Assembly: GCF_000005505.3 (NCBI RefSeq)
Contig: NC_016133.3
Span: 18,724,001-18,788,000 of the forward strand
Reading direction: 5' to 3'
Source: Brachypodium distachyon
Lineage: Eukaryota > Streptophyta > Magnoliopsida > Poales > Poaceae
DNA: 64,000 nucleotides
The translations under genes and the position numbers were made by a program. The notes under the pieces were generated by a model. That model searched no databases. It was not told the origin of the DNA and worked only from the letters and a program-made list of their open reading frames with translations. This document shows, piece by piece, positions 1 to 11,968 of this stretch. Each line of letters starts with the position of its first letter. Position 1 is the first letter of the stretch.

Positions 1-1733
1 CCTCGCACTACCAGGAATTCGAGTGCATGAGGCAAGAAATGGAAGGGCTATTGTACCAACATCGGGTTGACATTGTCTTCTCTGGACATGTAAGCATATG
101 GCATTTGGTAATTGCGTATAATGATTCACTTTGGTTTTTGCGTTTTAGTACAATCACCGTTGTAACGTCATGTTTACTGATTGCCAAATGTAGTACCTAC
201 CAAGTTAGAACCACCCGTTTTAGTACCAATGTTAAGGCTTCTTTTATTTGCAGGAGTTTTAGAGGAAACAGTTCAGTGTGTACAAATTAGTCTTGCCTTG
301 TGGTTCGTAAAGGCCCTTAGTAATGTTATTCTTGTAGGACAGAACGGTACGTTGGTAGGCGAGAATTGTGCTGCAGATTTACGATAAAGATATTCTGTGG
401 GACGGGAGTGGGGGCGCTTTGAAGCAAAGAAAACAAAGTTGCAAAAGCTGAGATGACCACTTGCTAATTGGTAAGTAATATGGTCCAAATGCACCAAGAA
501 ACAACAATGATGATCATGGATCACCATGAAGAAAGGGACAGCAAGAATGTTGTTGAGGTTGTTTATCTTCAGTTTCTCATATGGTTTTTGCTTATTAGTA
601 TAATCACCGCTGCAGCAATCATGTTTCCCGATTGCCAAATACTTCAGTTAGAACCACCTGTGTTAGTACATCGACCAATGCGGAGGCCAGAGGATGCACT
701 CCTTTTCGAGAAAAAAGTGTCATACCAATGTTAAGGCTTCTTTAATTTGCAGGAATATTACAGAAAACAGTTCAATGTCTGTACAAATTAGTCCTGTGGT
801 TCGTAAGACCCTTAGTATTGTTTTTCTTGTAGGAAAGAACAGTACATCGGTAGGAGAGAACCGTACTGCAGATTTACAGATAGAGAGTCTGGAGGTGGGG
901 GTGGGGGTACATTAAACTTTGAAGCAAAGTAAACAAAGTTACAAAAGCTGAGATGACCACTTGCTAATTGATTAAGATGGTCCAGATGCACCTACAAACA
1001 ACAATGGTCACCACTTGTTGTTGAGGTTGTTTATGACATTAAATTCTGATGTTAGTCTCAACACATCTGTGAAAAGTTACTACCCCAATTCCCAAAAAAT
1101 GATGCAACAAAGTTTCCTCCGCATTCCCTTAATCTAGCTTACTCTTCCCAGTTCTCAGTGTCAATCTGGTTCATGTCTGATTTACTTGAAAAATTGAATT
1201 ATAAAGGTACACGCCTACGAAAGGATGAACCGGGTATTCAACTACACGTTGGACCCCTGCGGGCCTGTTTACATTATCATTGGAGACGGTGGTAACATTG
1301 AGAAGATTGACATTGATCACGCAGATGACCCTGGAAAGTGTCCCTCGCCAGGTGACAACCATCCTGAATTTGGTGGACTATGTCATCTGAACTTCACTTC
1401 TGGTCCCGCCAAGGGGAAATTCTGCTGGGAGCGACAGCCAGAATGGAGTGCATTCCGGGAAAGCAGTTTCGGCCATGGGATCTTAGAGGTGAGTTACGCC
1501 ACTTTCTCTTCCTAATCATGATCAATTGATGTGTGCGTTGCATAAGGGGATGTAATCTATCAGTTCTGACATGGGAGTTCATACAGGTCGTGAACTCAAC
1601 ATATGCCTTATGGACATGGCACCGTAACCAGGACACATATGGAGAAGACAGTGTGGGGGATCAGATATATATAGTGCGGCAACCCGACAAGTGCCTATTG
1701 CAGCCTACCAGTGTGATTTCGCGAGATTGGTAA
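1..1733 (+). CDS. Purple acid phosphatase (PAP15/PAPhy-like), 3' part, truncated by window start
   Basis: Three exons are visible: 1-89, 1207-1488 and 1587-1733, with donors at 90 and 1489 and acceptors ending at 1206 and 1586, all phase 0. The product reads SHYQEFECMRQEMEG..., then SGHVHAYERMNRVFNY, then GDGGNIEKIDIDHADDPGKC and VVNSTYALWTWHRNQ. GHVHAYER is the last metal-ligand motif (GHxH) of the dinuclear Fe-Zn/Mn centre of plant high-molecular-weight purple acid phosphatases, and it is split by the first intron. The family hydrolyses phosphomonoesters at acid pH; the nearest remembered relatives are the PAP15/PAPhy phytases of cereals, which are secreted or vacuolar. The signal peptide and the other metal ligands lie outside the window. 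The stop at 1731-1733 overlaps a possible donor; splicing from 1729 to 1854 would instead give a slightly longer tail ending at 1884. Family is certain; subgroup is likely. Confidence 0.93.
110..1032 (+). repeat. Imperfect tandem duplication (about 450 bp units) inside the PAP intron
   Basis: Two diverged copies lie head to tail at about 110-562 and 563-1032. Shared blocks occur in the same order: an attagtaca/tataatcaccg block, gttagaaccacc, accaatgttaaggcttctt, tgtacaaattagtc, then gctgagatgaccacttgcta and gttgttgaggttgttta. The copies differ by many substitutions and small indels, so the event is old. Both copies include a TTTGCAGGA acceptor-like string. It makes up most of the 1.1 kb intron. 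Confidence 0.75.
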
Positions 1734-2538
1734 TATGATTTTCATGATTTGATGATAACTTCCAGTTAGCTATCTGTGATGTTATATGTATATTGCATTT
1801 GTGTTTGTGCCTGTGTGGGTTCTCAATCTCTTTTCTCGTTTGTGATTGTATAGGACAGTCCTTCGCCCGGATGCCCTTCATTGAGTAGCAGCTCAGGTGC
1901 TCAGCAAGCTGTTCAAAATGGTGAGCTCCTTTGGGCTACATGTATGATTTTGATCAGTACAGTTTTGAAGGAACATTTATACTTCTATTAGCCTTGAGTG
2001 TGCAAAGGCCAGGGAAGCAGCTGGCAGTATGTGGATAGTGTGCTGGTAGCTGACAGATTATTTTGTTTGTTGTAATGGGGTTATACAAGAATACGATACA
2101 AGGAAAAACAGAACCAAATGCACATCACAGGTGAGGTCATGTTTTTTTCTCCTTCATGTGTCCCAAAAATCTAACCTGCAATTTTTTGAGAGAATGTTAA
2201 CCTGCATTTGATGCCATGACTTTGTAATTGGTGAACTTCAGTACACTTTTTTAAAAGCAACAACGTGTTTTGTTGATTAAGTAAAGCTACTACAACAGAT
2301 CAAATAAACTGAAACAAACGTGAATATGTTCCCTAATAAACGAAAGTTACACCAGAAAACATTTTTTGAGTCATCCGGAGATCGTTAACACGAACAATTT
2401 TAATATACCATGGAATATTTTTTTGAGTTATGTGAATATATTTTCAATTTTGTTTTCAAAATATTGTTTGAATGTCTCAACCTAAGTAATAAGACAGTAT
2501 AATGAATCTTGTTTCGTGTGCTGAATTTGAAAATGTAC
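1734..2538. other. PAP 3' UTR and intergenic DNA
   Basis: A strong acceptor-like site (pyrimidine-rich, ending at 1853) suggests that the 3' UTR or an alternative last exon begins at 1854. Beyond about 2100 the sequence is AT-rich with no coding signal on either strand. Confidence 0.5.
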
Positions 2539-2607
2539 TACTCCCTCCGTCTGGAAATAAGTAATGTGGATCTGTATGGGGTCACTTATTTCCAGACGGA
2601 GGGAGTA
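2539..2607. mobile_element. Stowaway MITE, very short (69 bp)
   Basis: TA-CTCCCTCCGTCTGGAAATAAGT at the left is the inverted complement of ACTTATTTCCAGACGGAGGGAG-TA at the right. TA target duplication and the CTCCCTCCGT terminus mark the Stowaway (Tc1/mariner) group. Almost all of the element is terminal inverted repeat. Confidence 0.85.
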
Positions 2608-2618
2608 TTTTTAGGGTT

Positions 2619-2775
2619 AATTTGATATATGCCGCTGCAATTTTCATCTTTTGAAAAATGTCATTGCAAATCTACAGATTATTCAAAAAATGCCACTACA
2701 ATGGTTCATTTCTGAAAGCATGAGAATTGCATTTTTCAAATTTTCTAAAATTGCAGTGGTGTATATCAAATCACT
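2619..2775. mobile_element. Small inverted-repeat element (MITE-like, about 155 bp)
   Basis: The left end AATTTGATATATGCCGCTGCAA and the right end, read on the other strand (ATTTGATATACACCACTGCAA), are inverted repeats with a few mismatches. The interior also pairs (aaaaatgtcattg with aatgccactacaatgg). No target duplication is clear, so the superfamily is not assigned. Confidence 0.6.
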
Positions 2776-3152
2776 ATTTTTCAAGTGTATCTGACACATG
2801 TGGATACGGTGGTATCTTACACATGATTCAACCTACATTTTTGTTAAGATTAGTGGCTGGGCCCAACAGAGAGAAAGAAGAAAAGAACACAAACCTTAAC
2901 GAACAGTGGACAGATTTTGGGCTGTGATTAACGGCCCGGACAGGGCTGTGATTTAGGCGTGTGTTAGCAATCACACGCTTGTGAGCTCCTAGGCCTCCTG
3001 TCGATCAGTCTTCTCTTTTCTTTTTTAGAACAATCAGTCTTTTCTCTTTTCGATCGACCCACCACCCACTCGTGGGCCATACCTGCGATAGCATGATCTC
3101 TTTCGGGCTTGGGCTGCACATGACGCTAACTTGCAGCCCACCAACTCTTTTC

Positions 3153-3851
3153 ATTCTTTCTTTCCGTGACCGACGACAAGCATTGCTCCGGGAGCAATGG
3201 AGCTCTGAATCAGCCGCCAGGAGCTAGGCGGAACCCTAGCCGCTAGGAGCCTTCCGATCAGCGTTTTTTTTCCGGTTCCTCTCGTCTCCGACCGCCGATC
3301 CAGCATCGGATGACGAGGGGAACCATAGAGTCTAACTTCTTTGTGAGGTTTTGTGTCATCGCGACGGCGTCTTGGTGGAGGAGGCGACGACGTATGGAAT
3401 AATAGTCTCCCGGCTCCATCCTCTTCCTGGCGTAGTCAACACGATCTACTCCATGGAGCTAGCGGATCTCGCGGTTTGTTTTTTCGTTATTTTGCTCTTA
3501 GTCAGTTCGGCGACGAATCAGTAGGTCGACAAACTGTCTTGCAAGGGGTGTGTCCCCGGCCAGAGTGCGTTCAACGATATTAGGTTCTCAACGGTTGTGG
3601 TGAGCGACTCATGCGGCTATTCAAAACCTATAAGGGTAGTCCAGGTTGTGTAGCTTTGGTCTTCTGCATTTTCATCACCGGAGAGATGGAGAATTTCCAA
3701 GTTACGGATGACGAATCAAGAGTTGTTTACTTCAAAAAATCTTGATGTAACTTTTAGTTTCATTAGGGGTTTTTGTTGTTGGTTTTCGTTTCAATTTCGA
3801 TCGCTTGTACTTTGTTTATTGAATCAATAAAGCCAGATGTTTCTAAAAAAA
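3153..3851 (+). mobile_element. Poly(A)-tailed retroposon insertion (non-autonomous LINE-like or processed RNA)
   Basis: A roughly 700 bp block ends with an AATAAA signal followed by a run of A, and is flanked by a direct repeat AACTCTTTTC at 3143-3152 and 3852-3861, the expected target-site duplication of target-primed reverse transcription. The 5' part contains a cereal LINE-like aaccctagccgc leader. No reverse transcriptase remains. It could instead be a processed pseudogene of an RNA I do not recognise. Confidence 0.6.
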
Positions 3852-3861
3852 AACTCTTTTC

Positions 3862-4376
3862 TTTCTATTTCTCCGCTTTGCAACTTCCAAAGTTCCAATT
3901 TCTAACGAGAGAACGAACATCGTCACATCGACTAGGACGTGTGCTCGAAACTTCCAAAGTCGTGCACTAAACAAAACTACATGTAAATCTCTTTTGAACC
4001 ATCAAATTTATGCATCGAGGTCTTCTAAACAAAACAAAATGTTGTTCCTTTTTTGTGACTTAAAAAAATTCCACCATTTGTGAAAACTCTTCGTTTACCT
4101 TAGAAAAAACTTTATATAGTTCAACAAAAATGTCCCGACGAACAATATTTGAAAAATGCTCCTAAAAGTCCATGTACCTTGAAAAAGTTGTCCATAGCTC
4201 ATGTTCCTACGTGCGCAATGCATGTGCCACTGGCCAGTGTAATCCTCCAATGTGTACTAGTTTGAATCATGTATAATGGGGTGACGTCAAAACTAAATTT
4301 CACATTTATTTAATAAAATTTATTAAATTAACTATTAATTGCAAGATAGTACACTAGGAGATAATCTATTATTTGA
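3862..4376. other. Intergenic AT-rich DNA
   Basis: No ORF with protein-like composition, no splice-compatible exon and no clear repeat were seen here. Confidence 0.5.
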
Positions 4377-4493
4377 TACTCCCTCCGATCCATATTAATT
4401 GTCAAAATATTACATGTATCTAGGTGCATTTTAGGCATAAATACATCCACATTTGGACAGATTTGAGACAATTAATATGAATCGGAGGAAGTA
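4377..4493. mobile_element. Stowaway MITE (117 bp)
   Basis: Starts TACTCCCTCCGATCCATAT and ends with its imperfect inverted complement, ATATGAATCGGAGGAAGTA, with TA target duplication. The core contains the common cereal motif atgtatctaggtgcattt. Confidence 0.85.
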
Positions 4494-5723
4494 TGTTTTA
4501 TTGACTGCTCTAAATGATGTGGAATATTAAAAAAGAACGGTCATATCTACCATTACATATGCCCTTAACTTAAACTTTAAAAACAAATTTAGGCTTTATT
4601 CGATTCAAAGGAAATCAAAACATAGGAAAAGAACAAAACTTAGGACTGCCATAGGATGGCACATGCCATACTAAGGAATTGTCCAACTTCATTCGTACAG
4701 TCAAAAAGAGTTTGGACCTGATGTTTAATTTCCTCCAAAAGCAAAGGAATTCAATGAGATTTCTAAGAAATCAATTTGCTTGTTTCTTACGAAACGAATG
4801 CATGTACAGTAGACTTTCTTTTGAAATCCTGAATCTTTTAGATTTCCTACAAAATCCTGTGAAACGAACGAGGCATGCATATTTGTGGCTGACCTTCAAA
4901 TCAAATCGACGGACTAAACTCTAAAAAAAACACGCATCCATTTTACCTCTATCTTTATCATGCCACAAAATTTAAGATCGAACAGAGCCGGGGAGCAGCA
5001 GCCCGGGCCCCCGGGGTCACATCAGAGAAAAGCCGGATCTTTCACCCCTTCTTCGCATGAGCCGTTGTTGCTGGATCGCCGTCAATCCGTGCCACTGCCA
5101 TATAGCCGCATGCAGGCGGATGGGGATGCAGCACCGCCGTCTGGGCGTCTGGCCGGACTACATTGATGCTACGCAGGAGGTCAGGTCAGTCCGAAAGAGG
5201 AATGAATTGGCTGCGCACGGAAACAAATGCAATCGAATTCGCCAGCACAGCACAACAAAGTCCACAGAACCAGTCTCTGTCGTCTCAACTCTTCCTCGCC
5301 AGGCAAGGCAGGCAGCCGAGATCCCAAAGCAGCCCGAAAGACCCAGCCACTGCATCAGCAGACCAGAGCACAGGAGGCACCCACCCACCATACCAAAAGC
5401 TCGCACCCCCTTCCCTTCCCTGCTCCAACCCCAGGACCCCAGCCTCCACCCACCCCTCAAAAAGAAACGGGAAACACCCGCAGATTCTCAGCCTGCGACC
5501 GATGTTCCTTCTACCTCACTCCCAAACTCTCTCTCGCTAACCGAGAGACAGGGAACACTGAGCTTGAGTGCAGCGCAAGGCAGTTTGTGTGCGCAGCCAG
5601 GGTCAGGCGGAGCAGAGGAAGTGGAATTCTGGAAAGCCTCCAAACGCAAGCAACCAAGCGCAGAGCACAAACACGGCGCCAGAGCCTGCCTGCAGGAAGT
5701 AGTACTACTACTAATCTAGAAGA
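4494..5723 (+). promoter_or_regulatory. Promoter and 5' leader region of the reticulon gene
   Basis: The sequence is AT-rich to about 4960 and then becomes GC/CA-rich up to the start codon at 5724, as expected for a 5' UTR. Several upstream ATGs (for example 4960, 5057, 5163, 5227) open short frames with no protein-like composition; if transcribed they would be uORFs. I could not fix a TATA box or transcription start. Confidence 0.45.
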
Positions 5724-8700
5724 ATGCAGCAGCAGGGGGAAAGGGGCGCGGCGGCGGCTACTAGCACGAGGAGGCGCCTGACGGTGCCGAGGAGGACGGC
5801 CGCGGCGTCGGCGGCGTCGGTGTGGGAGACGCGGATGAAGATGGACGAGGTCAAGGGCGGCGTCAAGGTCTTCAGCGCCGCCGCCGACGACGCCGACGAG
5901 GAAGGCTTGCGGGTCTACAGCCGCCTGCGCCGGAACCAGAGCGACGCCGGCGGAGGCGCAGCCGCGGGTACTGGTACGGGCGCCGCTGCGGCGGCGGCGA
6001 AGAAGAGGAGGAACTGGAAGGCGTCGGAGCCGGTCACGGCGATCGGGGACCTGCGCAAGTCGAGGTCCGACGCCGCGGCGGCGACGGGGATGGTGACGGC
6101 CAGGCGGGCGGTGGCGACGGTCGCCGCGCCGGAGAAGAAGGTGGCGGCGGGCGTCGCCGAGGTCAAGGAGGTGGTGGTGGTGGAGGTGGAGAAGAAGAAG
6201 CCGCCGCCGCAGCAGCCCGAGAATTTTGACGAGGAGACCGAGGAGGAAGAGGAGGAATGGGAAGAAGAGCTGGAAGAAGAAGAGGAGGAGAAGGAGGTGC
6301 TAGATCAAGATCACATGGCCATTGACGACGAGGGAACTGTTCCGGCGACTGATCTTCATCAAGGCAAGAATTATACTACCTCTTTGTTGTTTCTGGAGTT
6401 CGAATTCATTTCTCGATGAATCGATTTTTCTGATCGCGATCTTGATTTGGCGTCCTCTGTTCCAGTGGATGAACAAGATCTCGAGCCACCGACAAAAAGT
6501 GAGAGCAAATTCTGTTCAGAATTATTATTATTATTTATGTTCATTTCCTCTTTGGCTTCTAATGATAATGATTCTCTGTACAAGTGTAGAAGGGGTAAAG
6601 CCTGTGGCAGCGGCCCTGGAAGATGAGAGAGCGGCCAATCCAGAGCCGGTGAAACTTGCTGCGTCGGTGAATCTCAAGGCGATGAACCCAGAGCCCATCA
6701 CCCCTCCTCCAGGTGAATTCCTACCTACTCCACGGATGCAGACCTTGTGCTGCTAATTCAGGTGAAATTTTACTGACTTCCTCTGTCCTGATAAAATGCA
6801 GCGGAGAAGAAACCAACTCCGGTGATAGTCCACCGCGTGACGAATGCAGAGCCGACAAGACCTTCTCCAGGTATCCTTGTTGCATTTCTTAACGAAAATT
6901 TGGGTAACCTTGAATGCAAATTTAGCATTTCCTCAGCTACAGTTAATCGGCGACTGAAAATTTAGTAACCTTCTTTTCTTGCTTATTCAGAGAAGAAATC
7001 ATCACCAGTAAACGGTCGCCGGATTCCAAAGCAAGAGCCCCTCAATACTCCTGGTGAGCGCCATTAGCATGTTCTTTCTGCGTTATCTTTTGTTTTTAGA
7101 TAACGAGAAATGCATCAAGATGATACAAAAAAAAGATACTCTCGGTCTCTACAGCCTTATGTGTTCTTCTTCTTTTATGGTTGTTTGCTGATGTATTCTT
7201 GTTGGTCCCGAAGAGGAAGAGTATGAGGAGATTCAGGGCAGGCCATCAGGACCTAGCAGAACCAATGGAAGAATGCAGAACATTGGTTAGTGCTCTACGG
7301 CTTTAAAGTTTACCAACTTGGTGCTTTTCTTTCAGATTTAAGAAAATGGTTTTGATGGGGTTTTTTCTTCCTTTTTGGCACTGTTTTTGCAGTGGATTTG
7401 GTGATGTGGAAAGATGTGTCGAAATCTGCATTCGTGTTTGGATTTGGTACTTTCTTGCTCATCTCCTGCTCCTATGCCAAAGACCTGAATTTCAAGTAAG
7501 CCACCGTTCAGTATTCACTGCACTCTCACTATCAAGAGACAGAGAAATTACTGACATTTTAGCAGTAAATCATCTGACATTCCCTGACAAACCTCTCAAT
7601 TGAACAGCACAATAACAGCAGCTTCGTATCTAGGCCTAGTCTACCTTGGCCTAAGGTTCCTTTGCAAGTCCATACTCAACAGGTAACACCAAATTTGCTC
7701 CATATCAATTACCTAAATAATTTTCCCAAATTAATTACCTGCATAATAAAAAAAGTAAATCATCAAACCTTTTCTTGCCCAATAACTACTAAATCCCTTG
7801 ATGTAAAAATAAATAAATGCAGAGGTGAAAGTGTGGAGTGTGATGATGAGAAGGACAGTGGGAGGTACCACCACCACCTGGTAGGGGAGGAGGATGCCAT
7901 CTGGCTGCTGAGGCTTGTGCTGCCCTACGTCAACGAGGTGCTCCTGAACCTCCGGTCTCTCTTCTCCGGTGAGCCTGCAACAACCATGAAGGTAAAGCAA
8001 AAAAGCAGCTGCTGTTTCGGTGCTACTGTACCCTGGACGCATGCATCTCTCTCTAGATTTGTACCAACTGACAGAGTGATGCATGTGATCTGCAGCTGGC
8101 ACTGCTGCTGTTTGCAATGGCCCGGTGTGGCAACTTTGTCACCCTCTGGACGCTGGCCAAACTGGGTAAGTACCACACATTCATCACCATCTATGTACAT
8201 CCTTGTCTATCTTCTGTTTCTTCATTTCACCAAGCAGTTAAAGAAAGACATAAAGTTGGTGAAATAATCACTCCAAAGTTTAATGGGAAACTGAATAATT
8301 AGTGCCTGTCGGTATAAACAGAAAAAATAAATCTTCAACAAAAAATTCTCATACACAACCTAGCTTAGTAACTTTAGCTAGGACCACAAGCATGCTGCTG
8401 CTGACCATTTTTGTGCCTGTGATCTGTGGGTTGTTTTGCAGTGTTCTTTGGCATCTTCATCATTCCAAAGGTCTGCTCCTCTTACTCCACGCAGCTCGCA
8501 AGATATGGTAAGAGAAACCAAAGCTCCCCTTTTGTCGTATGAAAACTTGTTCATATTTTCCACCAAAAATGTGATCTACACACAGAAAATATGCAAGAAC
8601 AACCTCCTACATCAGTCCATGATACGTGGTCCTCACTGAATTCCCAATGACAAGTTTTTGTTTTTTTTTAAAGGGGAAAAGATCCCCGGCCTCTGCAATG

Positions 8701-11327
8701 GCAAGTTTTTGTACTCCGTATGCCTTATTTTTGTTCCTAGGGATAGCTGCTGCTTTGTTTTTAAAAAAGAAAGCATTTGTGGTTGTTGGATCCAAGTTTT
8801 CTCCCCTGCGGCATGGGTACACTATTTTTACTGGTCCCCAACCCCAAGGCCAGAGCCGCTAGAGCATGTGCGTAGGTAAAGGAAAATTAATGAGCAAGGT
8901 AAATTGTGGAGCAGGACAGAAGGATTTTATTAAGACACCAACATCGGTATTTGAGATGGTACATACTACCTGTACTGGTAGTACTCCACTATGCCATTTA
9001 CATTAGGAAGCACTGCAGATTCTCTGATGATCTCTAGTGAAGCGAGATATAGATGAGCCAGAAAAGTCTTGGATGGCGAGCCAATAAGAAAAAAAACATA
9101 CATTTGTTCTAGAAACCACTGTTAGGTTCATATAAGTTGCAACAAAACTTCTGCGTTGCAGATACTATTAAAGGCAATTTATACCCTGGGAAATCTACAT
9201 GTACTTTAGTGTAATAAAGTGTTTTTGATTTGATCCTGTTTTTACCACTTCAAAGGAGAAACCATGAATCTTTCATTTGCACTCCTCAACCTTCATTTAG
9301 CTACTCATAAACTAAAATTGAGGATGTACTTAGACCTAGTGTTATACTATACGGAGTATGTGGTAAAAAGGTGAAGTGGTGACATCTGTCTAGGAGCAAA
9401 GTATAAACTTGCTTAGCTAACACTAATTATTAGGACCGCATCTAGACCCAAGTTTTGTGGATGATGGGAACAAGGTAATAAGTAACAATCGGATAACTTT
9501 TGGCTTTGGAGGAAAAGTAAATTAGGGAGGGGTAACTTTTTCGTAGGAGAGGGGCGGCATGCACGTGCGAGGTGCCGCGTGGTCAAACATTGGCTTGATT
9601 AACTGTCGTTGATGCCTGAGGTGGCTCAAGCTAAAAAGGATACTCCACCATACTAGATGCTTGTACCAGGACGTGACCCACACCTTGTCTCCTTTTCTTT
9701 TCAAGGGGGAAAAAAGTGAAAAGAATCTTACTAACGGCTAATGTTAGTCCCATCATTGGTGTCGTTAAGGACTTAAGGATTGTTAATTTATTGACAGCGG
9801 AACTTTGCGTTAACTAATGGTAGTCAGTATAATTACTGTATTTATCGTTAGAGTATTGATTTTCGTTGTGTCAGCTTTTGAGCTGTGGCTGTTTGTCACT
9901 TCCCCGCTCTTCTTAACACGTTAGTGCAACCACTCTTGGACTCTAACGCTCATGAGTCATGAACCATACCAGCTTTTGGCTTCTCTCCTAGGCTGGATTA
10001 AGCCTAAACTTGTGAATTGGGCACTAATTTACGTTAATTGGTGAATCACTGATATTTATCCTTGGAAACTTTACTTCTCAACCGTTGGATGTGTCCTCAT
10101 CATGAGAACTATCCTAGCTTGGTTTGCTACATTGGTAGTCGGCATGACAGAACTAGACAGCCACAAAAATGTTGGCTTCTTGAGATTCTTTCACCTATGC
10201 GGCTATGCATATGTGATATGTACTACCAGTACTGAAGCTTCCTCCTAGCATTGCCCTTTTCGCATGTGTAATGTTGGCACTTGGCCACTCCCATCCAAGC
10301 ACATTTCCCATCTCTAGATCCAATCCCCACCTTCCCTTCTGGCCAGCCCCTCTATTGGGCCATCTGTTTGTTTACCAACCCATCAACAATAATATATTGA
10401 CAATACTCCAAAAATAAGTAATTCGATAAATAAATAAATAGATAGGTTCATGATTCATGTGACATGATCATCGAATTCGTTTCTCGTTAACAAACATAGG
10501 GAAGATCCTGATGCTATAAATGATGTTGTTGTGCTACCATATCTGCCACTTCTTAATAAAGTGGAAGCATCAATCATGTGATGAAGTTGATTGTGATGAT
10601 GGATGTTTGCATCACAGGCAGTTCAACGAGTCTATCAGAGTCATCAAGTCCAATGACTTCACTGATTATTAATTAGTGAAGGTGGTCGGTAGATTGTCAC
10701 TGTCCAAAGTCTATGCATATATTTTGATGCTTCTTCCTTTCTCACATTTCCTGCTCATCTTGTCTGATGTCACCAAATTTCCTGTTTTTACCAGACAAAC
10801 CCATCCAGAATTCCAGATATATGTAGCAAAGAGACCTGATGTACCTCTAGTAGTTGACGCCGTGGACCAACCGGCACTAACTCTATCTTTTTTTTTCCTG
10901 TTTTGCTTTCTAGATGAAAAAGGAAGTTCAGAAGAACAAGAAGAAACATATATCATATCCAACTTTATGCTTAGCTCTCTCAATCTTTTATTTAATTGAT
11001 ATGGACTAGGTCACCTAATTAGACCCAACTTTACCTTGTCTGGTCTATAATCATAGTGGTCAATCCTATCCTCATCGTGTCCAAAGAAAATGCAAGCCAC
11101 CAGGAATTGGAGAACAAAAGGCCATGGGCAAACATGATATCACCCCAGACTAAAAAACGTACATCGACCATGATTAAAACCTATAATAATAATAATGCAT
11201 AGTTCTTTCCCTCAAGGGAGGAATGAAATATATGTATATATATATCTATGTATATCTATCTATATGTATCTATATATCTATGTATATATGTATATGTATG
11301 TATGTATATGTATATATATGTATACAC

Positions 11328-11358
<31 letters not shown>

Positions 11359-11968
11359 GACATGTGCTAAAATATTCGGATCTTAATTTGTTGCTGCATA
11401 ATTATACGAAATTAAATTAAGTTGCTTTAATTGCTGTCCATGAATGCGTGGCAGGCAAATTCTGGCTGGAGAGGTTCAGAGATGCATGGGAGTCTTGCTC
11501 CCACAAGAAGGCGGTTGTCGCAGCCATGTTCACTCTCGTCTGGAACGTCTCCTCCACGGTTGCTCGTGTCTGGGCTGGTAATAATAATATGATCAACCTC
11601 TTCCATGTACCCCGTCTCGATCGTCGAACGCAGAAATTAATCAAACTGCTGTTGATGTGGAAAATTATTTCGAATTCGTATTAATACTAAACTTTTGTCA
11701 TGCATGATTTCGTGCAGTGTTCATGCTGGTGGTAGCGATGAAATGCTACCAGCAGCGCATGATGGAGTTCGGCTGGAGCAGCTCCGTGGAGGAGGCCGGT
11801 GCCGATGAAGCCGTTGAAGATGACGGCTTGCAGCAGGAGCAGCAGAAGGAGATGGCGTCTCCGGTGGCGAAACCTGGGTTCGTTTCGGTGCGGCAACGGC
11901 GAACGCCCGTCTCCGGGGAGTTCGCTAGGGAGAGGCTGAGGGCGAGAGGCGGCATCCAGCCGAGGTGA
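5724..11968 (+). CDS. Reticulon-like protein (RTNLB21-type), 618 aa, 13 exons
   Basis: Exons: 5724-6363, 6466-6498, 6590-6712, 6802-6870, 6991-7053, 7214-7285, 7393-7495, 7608-7682, 7823-7991, 8096-8165, 8442-8507, 11455-11577, 11718-11968; all join in frame (1857 nt). Residues 1-333 are a long disordered arm: Ala/Arg-rich, then an acidic Glu run near residues 170-195, then Pro-rich modules. The reticulon domain starts near residue 334 (VDLVMWKDVSKSAFVFG) with two long hydrophobic hairpins (FGTFLLISCSYA / TAASYLGLVYLGLRF; LALLLFAMARCGNFV / VFFGIFIIPKVCSSYS) and a conserved tail GKFWLERFRDAWE. Reticulons insert as wedges in the tubular ER membrane and curve it. The long N-terminal arm matches the RTNLB17/18/21 subgroup of Arabidopsis. 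The first intron uses a GC donor (AAG|GCAAGA at 6364). RTNLB21 is shorter (about 490 aa from memory); the extra length is in the arm. Confidence 0.92.
8508..11454 (+). other. Large intron 11 of the reticulon gene (2.9 kb)
   Basis: The intron separates exon 8442-8507 (ending ...LARYG split codon) from exon 11455 (KFWLERF). It starts GTAAGA and ends GGCAG, phase 1. It holds AT-rich unique DNA, a TA/GA microsatellite near its 3' end and no convincing coding exon on either strand. The other introns of this gene are about 80-280 bp, so this one has probably grown by insertion, but I could not define element ends. Confidence 0.7.
11227..11363. repeat. TA/TGTA microsatellite followed by a (GA)n tract
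   Basis: About 110 bp of alternating TATATG/TATCTA units followed by a GAGAGAGAGAGAGA tract, in intron 11 of the reticulon gene. Likely length-polymorphic. Confidence 0.9.

Noticed and set aside
4960..5781. Several overlapping plus frames upstream of the reticulon start
   Set aside because: They overlap each other, have no splice continuity to a domain and lie in the expected 5' leader.
5822..6229. Long plus-strand frame rich in Arg/Gly overlapping reticulon exon 1
   Set aside because: It is a shadow of the GC-rich coding exon in another frame; the exon 1 frame leads to conserved reticulon exons and this one does not.
11195..11386. Tyr/Ile-rich frame
   Set aside because: It is translation of the TA microsatellite.
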